A DNA stretch of 64,000 nt. It comes from an uncultured Alloprevotella sp. GTDB lineage: Bacteria > Bacteroidota > Bacteroidia > Bacteroidales > Bacteroidaceae. The position numbers and the translations under genes were made by a program. A model generated the notes under the pieces. It had not been told where the DNA came from and ran no database searches. It saw only the letters and a program-made list of their open reading frames with translations. The first letter of the stretch is position 1, and each line of letters begins with the position of its first letter. The stretch covers positions 1 to 64,000 of the forward strand of contig CALUOQ010000007.1 of assembly GCA_944322325.1 (NCBI GenBank). The letters run 5' to 3'. Of the stretch, positions 51,306 through 59,472 are shown one piece after another.

Positions 51306-51644
51306 ATGAAGAAAAATCTTTTTGACCTGCTCGAGGCCGGCATTCCGGCCATGAGCGCTGATGCAGAAGGCCAGCTGCGAGGCGGTTTCACCGCTTTGAT
51401 GGGCGGTAGTGGAGCGATTGACGGGGTCTCTAACGGTAATTGTGATTGTAACTGCGACAATTGTCATTGCGATGGAACTATAAATGGGAATTGCGATTGT
51501 GATTGTGGAAACTGTGGCTGCCAGCATACAAATCCGAATTGCAATTGCGGTTGTACAAAAGCTCCTAGTACGCCGACGCCAAAACCTGCGACTGAAATTC
51601 CGACTGGGTTTCTTCCAGGTTTAGGTAATACCCTTTTATTCTAA
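51306..51644 (+). CDS. Cys-rich RiPP precursor peptide 2
   Basis: A 112-residue precursor. Leader MKKNLFDLLEAGIP..., with EGQLRGG at 21-27 and F28, is a close match to precursor 1 in layout. The core has 13 Cys in two 13-residue repeats, NGNCDCNCDNCHC (43-55) and NGNCDCDCGNCGC (60-72), plus NPNCNCGC (76-83), followed by a Pro/Thr tail ending GLGNTLLF. Thr/Ser-rich spacers could carry O-glycans. Its DNA is clearly more AT-rich than precursor 1. I chose the ATG at 51306 over the TTG at 51300 because it aligns the leaders. Confidence 0.8.
   Translation: MKKNLFDLLEAGIPAMSADAEGQLRGGFTALMGGSGAIDGVSNGNCDCNCDNCHCDGTINGNCDCDCGNCGCQHTNPNCNCGCTKAPSTPTPKPATEIPTGFLPGLGNTLLF
51432..51554 (+). repeat. In-frame CxC repeats of precursor 2
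   Basis: Two 13-residue Cys repeats at a 17-residue period, then a shorter third copy. The codons alternate TGT/TGC and are AT-rich compared with the precursor 1 repeats. Confidence 0.75.
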
Positions 51645-51738
51645 TCACTCTACAATAAATATATTGGTGCGTGTAAAGTATTTTGCACGCATCAATATAA
51701 ATTATAGAGAAGCGCTTTTTTTCCATAAAATCTTTATC

Positions 51739-54699
51739 ATGAAACGCATTTCTCTAATTACTTTTATTACTTCGTTAGTCCTTATCATTGCAAATACTTC
51801 GCCCATTCATGCCCAAGACGTAAAGCCAACGTGGATAAATGCATACGTAAGAAATGCGCTTACCAATGAGTGTGTACAGCCTTCTGATAGTGTGGAGGTT
51901 GCTTTGCTTCGAATGGACAGTACCGTAGTTGTAAGCGTGAAGGGAGAAGGATGGATTGAAGGCGGTACCGGGAATAAGATGACCGCATTTAGTCTATATG
52001 TGCCTAAACAAGAAGAAACATCGTTTCTGCTGCGTTGTTCCTGTCCGGGATATCAGACGAAATACCAGCCAATTACGTTGGTCTGGCGTAGGAAGGGTGC
52101 CAGAATGCCTTTGGGTTCAGTTACTATGCGCCGTCTTTCCTTGTCCGATCAAAACCATAAATTGGGCGAAGCCACCGTTCGAGCTACAAAAATCAAGTTT
52201 TACACCAAGAACGACACCCTTATATACAATGCGGACGCCTTTCAGCTTCAGGAAGGCTCCATGCTCGACGCCCTGATAGCCCAGTTGCCCGGAGCCGAAC
52301 TGAAGCCTGACGGGCGCATCATGGTACAAGGCCGTTTCGTGGAAAGCCTTCTGCTCAACGGGCGGGACTTCTTCAAGGGCGACAACACCGTGCTGCTCGA
52401 CAACCTGCCCGCCTACATGGTGCAACAGGTACAGGTATATGAAAAAGAAAGTGACCTGAGTAAATTAATGGGACGAAAAATGGACGAAGGTACGTACGTG
52501 ATGGACGTGAAGCTGAAGCGGCAATACTCGATAGGCTGGCTGGCCAACACGGAATGGGGCGGCGGCACGCGAGACCGCTACCTGGGCCGTCTCTTCGCCT
52601 TACGTTACACGCCGCAGTCGCGCATCACGTTCTTCGGTAACCTCAACAACGTAAATGACCGCCGCAAGCCTGACGGCAACGGCGGATGGGGCGACGTAGA
52701 CCCCTCGGGGGGACTCTCCGCTGCCAAACGCGCGGGTATGGATTACGGCGTTTATGACAAGCGCAATCGTTTTGAACTATCTGGAAACGTTGATGTGAAC
52801 TATACGGACAACGACAACATGTGGAGTGGTACGTCCACCAATTTCCTTGCGGGCGGCGATACTTACGACGTGACTTCGTATGGTTCAAACAGCAGTAATT
52901 TGAACATTGCAACGGGCCACAGATTCAAGTTTAACGGTAAACACAAAGGGAGTTCCATAGGAATGAGTCTTTCGCCCAACTTTAATTTTTACAAGCGTGA
53001 CTACAGTACCCTGTTACAGGCGGGTACTTTTTCCGTCCAGCCCGATGAGGACTACCTCGCTGTCATCGACAGTCTTTTCACGCCGTCGTGGACCTCGGCC
53101 GTGCGTAACCTCATCAAGCGCGTCGGGCAACAAAGCATAGGTGAGGAAAAAGGTTCGAACGGAAACCTCGCTTTTTGGGGACTTTGGAAGATACCCTATA
53201 GTATGGATGGCTTTACTTTGGATGCGAATGTTTCTTATTCGAACAACGAAAGGACTAATTTCAATCATTACGTCCGTAATTTTTACGAGAACAGTATTCT
53301 ACAGGATGACGCCCGTAACCGTTACCGTTCTACGCCCTCCAATGATTTTTCTTATCGCGTAATGGGAAAGTACTTATGGCACTGGACAGATGACCTTATG
53401 TTTACCCCAAGTTATGCGTTCGCTTACGATTATTCCAGTAGCGACCAGCTGCACTACCGCCTCGACGTACTCGAGGGGAGCGACGACAAGCCACTGGGCT
53501 GGCTTCCCTCCCAAGCGGAAGCCCTGCTCGAAGCTCTTGACCGCGACAACAGCTATTGGGGCACCCAACACCGGTACACCCACACCGTGACGCTTAATTG
53601 GCAGTGGAATCGTGACGAAGAAACTCCTGACGGTAAACGCTATGCGGCATGGCGTGTTCAAGCCAATACAAACGTCCGCTTCCAGAAAACGGACTTCAGC
53701 TTCCGCAGCAGCCCCGAGGACCAGCAGGTGAAGAAACACTACGTCTTACCCTACTTTTACTTTAGACTACGGCGCAGCACGCCGGGCTACCGCCACGAAA
53801 TGACACTCAACGCCACGATACAGACCTCGGCGCCCTCCATGACCAACCTCGTGGACAAGACGTTCGCCGCCGACCCGCTCAACATCACCCTCGGTAACCC
53901 CAACCTGAAGCAGACCGCCGACTTCCACGTGGACTTCAACTACCGCGCCGACAAGTGGCTGCAATCCAAGGAGCGGCAACTGTACGGCAACGTCGCCTAC
54001 CACTACACGCACAACGCCACGGCCATGCGCTACACCTACGACCGCGCCACGGGCGTCACGACGAACCAGCCCGTCAACGTCGACGGCAATTGGGGCGCCT
54101 GGCTGAACATCGGCTTCACCACGCCCCTCGACCGCAAGCGGCGCTTCACGCTGTCCACGAACACCAGCAACAGCTTCAGCCACTCGGTGGACTACGCCAG
54201 CAGCCAGGCGGACGTCGACCCGCGGCGCACCACGACGCGCTCGTACTACGTGGACGAAACCCTGCGCATCAACTACCGCTACAACAAGGTGAGCGTCGGC
54301 CTGACGGGCGCTGTGGGCTACAACCACGCCGTGGCCAACCGCGACGACTTCAACGACGTCAACACGTGGAACGTGCGCAGTGGCGCCAACGCCGTCGTCG
54401 ACCTGCCCTGGGAGTTGCAGCTCTCCACTGACCTGACGCTCTACACGCGCCGCGGCTACGACAACGACGAGATGAACCGCAGCGACCTCGTATGGAACGC
54501 GCGCCTGTCCAAACGCGTCTGGAAAAACCGCCTGACCTTCATGGTCGACGCGTGGGACATCCTCGGCAACCTGTCGAGCACCAGTACGGGCGTCGACAGC
54601 CGCAGCCGCTGGGCCTACTATTACAACATCATCCCACGCTACGTCATGCTGCGCGCCGTCTACCGCCTCGACCTGCAACCGAAGAAGAACAGGCAGTGA
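51739..54699 (+). CDS. TonB-dependent receptor-like outer-membrane beta-barrel
   Basis: A 986-residue outer-membrane protein. A signal peptide (ISLITFITSLVLIIANTSPIHAQ) is followed by a carboxypeptidase-regulatory-like beta module (about 30-135), a plug-like domain (LGEATVRATKIKFY, then GSMLDALIAQLPGAELKPDGRIMVQGR and LLNGRDFFKG) and a long barrel of aromatic alternating strands, ending RAVYRLDLQPK. No obvious TonB box was seen. It is the last gene of the RiPP operon, 94 bases after precursor 2, so export, uptake or immunity for the peptide are all possible. Base composition changes strongly along the gene: AT-rich at the start, GC-rich in the last third. Confidence 0.82.
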   Translation: MKRISLITFITSLVLIIANTSPIHAQDVKPTWINAYVRNALTNECVQPSDSVEVALLRMDSTVVVSVKGEGWIEGGTGNKMTAFSLYVPKQEETSFLLRCSCPGYQTKYQPITLVWRRKGARMPLGSVTMRRLSLSDQNHKLGEATVRATKIKFYTKNDTLIYNADAFQLQEGSMLDALIAQLPGAELKPDGRIMVQGRFVESLLLNGRDFFKGDNTVLLDNLPAYMVQQVQVYEKESDLSKLMGRKMDEGTYVMDVKLKRQYSIGWLANTEWGGGTRDRYLGRLFALRYTPQSRITFFGNLNNVNDRRKPDGNGGWGDVDPSGGLSAAKRAGMDYGVYDKRNRFELSGNVDVNYTDNDNMWSGTSTNFLAGGDTYDVTSYGSNSSNLNIATGHRFKFNGKHKGSSIGMSLSPNFNFYKRDYSTLLQAGTFSVQPDEDYLAVIDSLFTPSWTSAVRNLIKRVGQQSIGEEKGSNGNLAFWGLWKIPYSMDGFTLDANVSYSNNERTNFNHYVRNFYENSILQDDARNRYRSTPSNDFSYRVMGKYLWHWTDDLMFTPSYAFAYDYSSSDQLHYRLDVLEGSDDKPLGWLPSQAEALLEALDRDNSYWGTQHRYTHTVTLNWQWNRDEETPDGKRYAAWRVQANTNVRFQKTDFSFRSSPEDQQVKKHYVLPYFYFRLRRSTPGYRHEMTLNATIQTSAPSMTNLVDKTFAADPLNITLGNPNLKQTADFHVDFNYRADKWLQSKERQLYGNVAYHYTHNATAMRYTYDRATGVTTNQPVNVDGNWGAWLNIGFTTPLDRKRRFTLSTNTSNSFSHSVDYASSQADVDPRRTTTRSYYVDETLRINYRYNKVSVGLTGAVGYNHAVANRDDFNDVNTWNVRSGANAVVDLPWELQLSTDLTLYTRRGYDNDEMNRSDLVWNARLSKRVWKNRLTFMVDAWDILGNLSSTSTGVDSRSRWAYYYNIIPRYVMLRAVYRLDLQPKKNRQ

Positions 54700-54770
54700 T
54701 TCGCCTCCAGCGTCCGCCCGGTGCCGACTACGCCGCATCGGGCGAACGACTGCTTACAACGCCGGGAAAG

Positions 54771-54850
54771 ACAAGTACTACGACAGAAAATCCTGTCGCT
54801 GCGATAGAAAATTCTGGGACTACGATAAAAGAAACGGGGACTACACTTGT
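54771..54850 (+). repeat. 80-bp intergenic element, copy E
   Basis: Runs from ACAAGT to ACTTGT, exactly 80 bases, with three 21-base units and the final ACTACACTTGT. With copy D it brackets the RiPP operon. Confidence 0.85.
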
Positions 54851-55101
54851 TTATGAGGTACGTAGCCTTATAGGTGTGCACCGCCGAGTCCCTTAAACAG
54901 CGCGCCGTCAGGCACGCCCGCGGGCCGACATCCCGCGTCACTTGAACCGGAAGGCGACAGATTTTTTCGCAGTTACGGGCGTGCCAAGGGTAAAACATTT
55001 ACAGGACTACGTCACCGGCATTTTGTTTCCTCGCTGCCACACGTGAAAGCGGGTGCGGTGTTTTTTCGCCGGGAAAGCGCGGCCATCCCCGAATATATTG
55101 T

Positions 55102-55109
55102 TAAATTTG
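55102..55109 (+). promoter_or_regulatory. -7 box for the tsaB-murA-dxr unit
   Basis: TAAATTTG matches TAnnTTTG, 50 bases before the tsaB ATG. Confidence 0.55.
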
Positions 55110-55159
55110 CCCGGCCGTACGGGCCTGTACCGTCCGGACATACCAAGGAAAGACCGAGC

Positions 55160-55861
55160 ATGTCGTGCATCTTACATATCGAAACCTCAACGTCCGTCTG
55201 CTCCGTGGCGCTCAGCCAGGACGGGGCGTGCATCTATCACGAAGAAAACTTTGACGGCCCTTCCCACGCGGCACTCTTGGCGCCGTACGTGGCCGAAGCA
55301 CTGTCGTTTGCCGACAGCCACGCCATCCCGCTCGACGCTGTGGCTGTCAGTGCCGGACCGGGTTCGTACACCGGGCTGCGCATCGGGGTATCGACGGCCA
55401 AGGGTGTCTGCTACGGCCGCGGCGTACCGCTCATTGCGGTCAGCACGCTCGAGCTGCTTTGCGTGCCGACGTTGCTCTACGGCGAGGAATTGCCCGACGA
55501 CGCCCTGCTTTGCCCGATGGTCGACGCACGGCGCATGGAGGTGTACGACGCGGTGTTCGACCGGGCCCTGCGTGCCGTGCGCCCCGTCGGCGCCGAGATT
55601 GTCGGTCCCGACAGCTTCGCCGACCTGCTCGCCGCGCATCCCGTGTACTTCATGGGGAACGGCGCAGCCAAGTGCAAGGCCGTGCTGCCCCATCCGAACG
55701 CACATTTCATAGACGACGTCCACCCGCTGGCGCGCCACATGTTTCCGCTGGCAGAGCGCGCCGTGGCTCAAGGGCGCTTTGAGGATGTCGCCTACTTCGA
55801 GCCGTTCTATCTCAAACAATTTGTCACATCAAAACCCAAAGACTTGCTTCATGGACTATAA
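55160..55861 (+). CDS. tsaB: tRNA threonylcarbamoyladenosine synthesis protein TsaB
   Basis: A non-catalytic partner of TsaD and TsaE in making t6A at position 37 of ANN-decoding tRNAs. The 233-residue ASKHA-fold protein shows ILHIETSTSVCSVALSQDG, SAGPGSYTGLRIGVSTAKG and a shortened C-terminal half typical of TsaB. The ATG at 55160 starts the conserved N-terminus. It overlaps the DUF4290 gene by 11 bases and starts the housekeeping run. Confidence 0.93.
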   Translation: MSCILHIETSTSVCSVALSQDGACIYHEENFDGPSHAALLAPYVAEALSFADSHAIPLDAVAVSAGPGSYTGLRIGVSTAKGVCYGRGVPLIAVSTLELLCVPTLLYGEELPDDALLCPMVDARRMEVYDAVFDRALRAVRPVGAEIVGPDSFADLLAAHPVYFMGNGAAKCKAVLPHPNAHFIDDVHPLARHMFPLAERAVAQGRFEDVAYFEPFYLKQFVTSKPKDLLHGL

Positions 55862-56450
55862 TACGCAGAGGCCCCGCCTCGTACTTCCGGAATACGGACG
55901 TCTGGTTCAAAACATGGTGGACTACGCCGTCGGGCTCACCGACCGCGCGCAGCGTCAAGCCCTTGCCGAAACCATCGTCAATGTCATGGCCGGTTTTTTC
56001 CCGGCCGGACGCAGCCAGCCCGATTTCCGCCACAAGCTGTGGGACCACTTGGCCCTGATGTCGGGCTACCGGCTGGACGTGGACTACCCCTACCCCATCA
56101 CGCCCAAACAGGCCGACACGGCTCCCAAGCGCCTGCCCTATCCGCAGTCGCGCATCAAATACCGCCACTACGGACTGCTCATTGAAGAACTGACACGCAA
56201 GCTCAAGGAAATGCCGGAAGGCGAAGAACGCCGGCAGCTGGCCCTGCTTGTGGCCGGGCAGATGAAGCGCAGCCTGGGCGAGTGGAACAAGGACGCGCTC
56301 AACGACCGGAAAATCGTCGACGACCTGGCCCGATACACGGACGGCGCCGTCGTGCTCGAGCCCGAGGACATTCAGCCTGCGAGGGGCGCCGTCCCGCAAG
56401 CGTCACGCGCCGCCGGACGCATGAACAAACGTTACAAACGTAATTTCTAA
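55851..56450 (+). CDS. DUF4290 protein
   Basis: A 199-residue cytoplasmic protein of the Bacteroidetes family DUF4290, recognised by YNTQRPRLVLPEYGRLVQNMVDYA, DFRHKLWDHLALMS and a highly basic end (RMNKRYKRNF). Function is unknown. It sits directly before murA, as is usual in this phylum, which suggests envelope or growth-linked expression. The start at 55851 is inside the tsaB 3' end. Confidence 0.87.
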   Translation: MDYNTQRPRLVLPEYGRLVQNMVDYAVGLTDRAQRQALAETIVNVMAGFFPAGRSQPDFRHKLWDHLALMSGYRLDVDYPYPITPKQADTAPKRLPYPQSRIKYRHYGLLIEELTRKLKEMPEGEERRQLALLVAGQMKRSLGEWNKDALNDRKIVDDLARYTDGAVVLEPEDIQPARGAVPQASRAAGRMNKRYKRNF

Positions 56451-56459
56451 GCACACAAA

Positions 56460-57767
56460 GTGGCTTCATTCCAGATAGAGGGCGGACACAGACTGACGGG
56501 CGAAATCACCCCGCAAGGCGCGAAGAACGAAGCGCTGGAGGTGATTTGCGCCACCCTGCTGACCGCCGAACCGGTCAGCATCAGCAACGTGCCTGACATA
56601 CTCGACGTCAACAATCTCATCCAACTGCTTCGCGACATCGGCGTGAAAGTGACGCAGACGGCCAGGGGGGCATTTACCTTCCAGGCCGACAGCATCAACC
56701 TGGACTATCTGGAAACGGACGAATTCCTGACGCGATGCACGTCGCTGCGCGGCAGCATCCTGCTTGTCGGTCCGCTGGTGGCCCGATTCGGACGCGCTGT
56801 CGTGGCCCGCCCCGGTGGCGACAAGATAGGCCGCCGACGGCTGGACACCCACTTTTACGGACTCAGCCAACTGGGCGCCACGTTCCAGTACGACGACGAA
56901 AGGGGCCTCTTCCGCATCGAGGCGCCCCTCCTTGCGGGGAAATACATGTTGCTGGACGAGGCTTCCATCACCGGAACGGCCAACATCCTCATGGCAGCCG
57001 TGCGGGCCGAAGGCACAACGACGATATACAACGCGGCGTGCGAGCCCTACATCCAGCAACTCTGCCACCTGCTCAACGCGATGGGCGCACGCATCAGCGG
57101 CGTCGCTTCGAACCTGCTGACCATCGAGGGCGTAAAAAGCTTGCACGGTGCCACACACACGATACTTCCCGACATGATAGAAGTCGGCAGTTTCATCGGC
57201 ATGGCGGCCATGGTGGGCGGCGGACTGACCATACGGGACGTCGGCTACGACCAGCTGGGCATCATTCCCGAATCCTTCCGGCGCATCGGCGTGCGCATCG
57301 AGCGCCGCGGCGACGACCTTTTCATTCCCGAGCAGCGGCATTACTGCATCGAGTCGTTCATCGACGGCTCGTTCATGACGCTGGCCGACGCTCCGTGGCC
57401 GGGGCTCACACCCGACCTGCTCAGCGTACTCATCGTCGTCGCCACGCAGGCACGCGGCTCGGTGCTTTTCCATCAGAAAATGTTCGAAAGCCGCCTTTTC
57501 TTCGTCGATAAGCTCATAGAGATGGGTGCGCAGATCATCCTGTGCGACCCCCACCGCGCCGTTGTCGTGGGGCACGACCGGCGCATCCGGCTCCGGGCGC
57601 GCCGCATGGTGTCGCCCGACATCCGTGCCGGCATCGCCTTGCTCATCGCGGCCCTCAGTGCCGAGGGGACCAGCCGCATCGACAACGTGGAACAGATTGA
57701 CCGGGGCTACGAACACATAGAGACGCGGCTCAACGCACTCGGCGCCCGCATCACCCGACTGGCATGA
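56460..57767 (+). CDS. murA: UDP-N-acetylglucosamine 1-carboxyvinyltransferase, Asp-type
   Basis: First committed step of peptidoglycan synthesis: transfers enolpyruvate from PEP to UDP-GlcNAc. The 435-residue EPSP-synthase-fold protein has GAKNEAL with K22 and the active-site loop RPGGDKIGRR. D121 stands where E. coli has Cys115, the residue alkylated by fosfomycin. Asp at this place keeps activity and gives natural fosfomycin resistance in other phyla. The start codon is GTG; no earlier start fits. It overlaps rimM by four bases. Confidence 0.95.
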   Translation: MASFQIEGGHRLTGEITPQGAKNEALEVICATLLTAEPVSISNVPDILDVNNLIQLLRDIGVKVTQTARGAFTFQADSINLDYLETDEFLTRCTSLRGSILLVGPLVARFGRAVVARPGGDKIGRRRLDTHFYGLSQLGATFQYDDERGLFRIEAPLLAGKYMLLDEASITGTANILMAAVRAEGTTTIYNAACEPYIQQLCHLLNAMGARISGVASNLLTIEGVKSLHGATHTILPDMIEVGSFIGMAAMVGGGLTIRDVGYDQLGIIPESFRRIGVRIERRGDDLFIPEQRHYCIESFIDGSFMTLADAPWPGLTPDLLSVLIVVATQARGSVLFHQKMFESRLFFVDKLIEMGAQIILCDPHRAVVVGHDRRIRLRARRMVSPDIRAGIALLIAALSAEGTSRIDNVEQIDRGYEHIETRLNALGARITRLA

Positions 57768-58291
57768 TACACGAAGACGACGTCTTTTACATTGGCCGCA
57801 TCACCCGAAGCCGGGGGCTCGTCGGTGAGGTCGAGATGGAATATACCGACGACGGTTTCGACAACGGCACGGCGGAGTATTTCGTCTGTCAGATAGACGG
57901 CATCCTGGTGCCCTTCTACTGGGAAGAATATCAGTTTAAGAACCATACGACAGCCATTGTCAAATTCGAGCATGTCGACAACGAAGCGCAGGCCCGCCAA
58001 CTGGTCGGCGCGACGGTGTTTTACCCCAAGGCGGCCATGCCCGACGAACCGGCCGGTGTGCCGGCCAGCTGGCGGCACTTCGTGGGATATACCGTGTTCG
58101 ACGGCCGTGGCGAGCGCATCGGCGTGGTCGACGCGGTGGACGACCGGTCTGCCAACATCCTGTTCACCCTGCACACGTCTGAAGGCCGTGAGCTGATGAT
58201 ACCCGTCCACCCGGAGCTTATCCACGACTACGACGCCAAACGGCGCGAGCTCGTCGTGGAAATCCCGGACGGACTGCTCGACCTGAATTAG
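57764..58291 (+). CDS. rimM: 16S rRNA processing protein RimM
   Basis: Helps mature the 30S head by binding ribosomal protein uS19. The 175-residue protein has the RimM N-terminal barrel (VFYIGRITRSRGLVGEVEM) and a PRC-barrel-like C-terminal part (GYTVFDGRGERIGVVDAVDD, IPVHPELIHDYD). It overlaps the murA stop and lies 11 bases before dxr. Confidence 0.92.
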   Translation: MIHEDDVFYIGRITRSRGLVGEVEMEYTDDGFDNGTAEYFVCQIDGILVPFYWEEYQFKNHTTAIVKFEHVDNEAQARQLVGATVFYPKAAMPDEPAGVPASWRHFVGYTVFDGRGERIGVVDAVDDRSANILFTLHTSEGRELMIPVHPELIHDYDAKRRELVVEIPDGLLDLN

Positions 58292-58302
58292 ACCGACACC
58301 CA

Positions 58303-59457
58303 ATGAAAAAGCAAAAGCTAATCACCCTGCTCGGCTCGACCGGCTCCATCGGCACGCAGGCGCTCGATGTGGTCCGCCAGCACCCCGACCGTTTCGGGGT
58401 CTACGCGCTGGTGGCCAATAACAGCGTGGAACGCCTGGCCGAACAAGTGAGGGAGTTCCGCCCGCAAGTCGCGGTCATCGCCAACGAAGCGAAGCGCGAG
58501 GCGCTGAGCGAACTTGTCGGCGATGTTCCCGTAGAAATTTGTGCCGGCACGGAGGCCATTTGCCAAGTTGCCGCCAGCACGGAGGCCGACATCGTATTGG
58601 CCGCCATGGTCGGATTTGCCGGCCTGCGCCCTACCATAAAGGCCATCGAAGCCGGGCGAACCATCGCTTTGGCCAACAAGGAGACCCTCGTCGTGGCAGG
58701 CGAACTCATCACCCGCCTCTCCACCGAAAAAGGAGCACCCCTGCTGCCCGTGGACAGCGAACATTCGGCCATCTTCCAGTGTCTGGCCGGCGAACGGGGC
58801 AACCGCATCGAAAAAATCCTGCTCACCGCCTCGGGAGGCCCTTTCCGCACAGCCTCGGCCGACGAACTGCGCCGTGTCACACCGCAACAGGCGTTGCGCC
58901 ATCCGCAGTGGGCCATGGGGGCTAAGATAACCATCGACTCCGCCACAATGATGAACAAAGGCTTCGAGGTCATCGAGGCCCGCTGGCTCTTCGACGTGGC
59001 GCCCGAACGCATCGAAGTGCTTGTCCACCCGGAGAGCATCATGCACTCGGCCGTGCAGTTTGCGGACGGTGCCGTCAAGGCGCAGCTCGGAGTGCCCGAC
59101 ATGCGTCTCCCCATCCAGTACGCCTTCACCTACCCGGAGCGTCCCATGTTGCGGAGCGACCGACTCGACCTGCTGAAAGTGGGTACACTCCATTTCGAAG
59201 CGGCTGACACGGAACGCTTCCCCTGCCTGGCCATTGCATACGAAGCCTTGCGCGCAGGCGGCAATATGCCCTGCATCGTCAACGCGGCCAACGAGGTACT
59301 GAACGAAGCCTTCCGCGCAGGGCGCATCACTTTCCTGCAAATCGGCGACACCCTTCGCCGCATGATGGTGCTGGCTCCGTTTGAAGCGCATCCGACGCTG
59401 GAAACTTATATCGAGACCGACAAAGCCGTCCGACAACTTACCGAAGAACTTATTTAA
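58303..59457 (+). CDS. dxr: 1-deoxy-D-xylulose 5-phosphate reductoisomerase
   Basis: Second step of the MEP isoprenoid pathway, making 2-C-methylerythritol 4-phosphate with NADPH. The 384-residue protein shows the NADPH loop LLGSTGSIGTQALDVV, LANKETLVVAGELI, the metal-ligand region PVDSEHSAIFQCL, ASGGPFR and the C-terminal helical domain with VNAANEVLNEAF. All known catalytic segments are present. It follows rimM and precedes rseP, a conserved order in the phylum. Confidence 0.97.
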   Translation: MKKQKLITLLGSTGSIGTQALDVVRQHPDRFGVYALVANNSVERLAEQVREFRPQVAVIANEAKREALSELVGDVPVEICAGTEAICQVAASTEADIVLAAMVGFAGLRPTIKAIEAGRTIALANKETLVVAGELITRLSTEKGAPLLPVDSEHSAIFQCLAGERGNRIEKILLTASGGPFRTASADELRRVTPQQALRHPQWAMGAKITIDSATMMNKGFEVIEARWLFDVAPERIEVLVHPESIMHSAVQFADGAVKAQLGVPDMRLPIQYAFTYPERPMLRSDRLDLLKVGTLHFEAADTERFPCLAIAYEALRAGGNMPCIVNAANEVLNEAFRAGRITFLQIGDTLRRMMVLAPFEAHPTLETYIETDKAVRQLTEELI

Positions 59458-59472
59458 CCTCAGTTTCCCCTT

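Larger units (their letters stand above)
54700..55159. other. Intergenic region after the RiPP operon
   Basis: This 460-base stretch holds repeat copy E (54771-54850), a 10-base inverted repeat GGCACGCCCG (54911-54920) against CGGGCGTGCC (54976-54985), and the tsaB -7 box (55102-55109). No gene is supported. Confidence 0.55.

Noticed and set aside
50932..51644. Metallothionein-type free metal-binding proteins
   Set aside because: The shared GG leader ends and the adjoining radical SAM maturase make precursor peptides more likely, though metal binding by the mature product stays possible.
53767..54738. 323-residue open frame opposite the barrel 3' end
   Set aside because: Caused by the strongly biased codons of the GC-rich barrel segment; low-complexity Val/Ala/Arg product.
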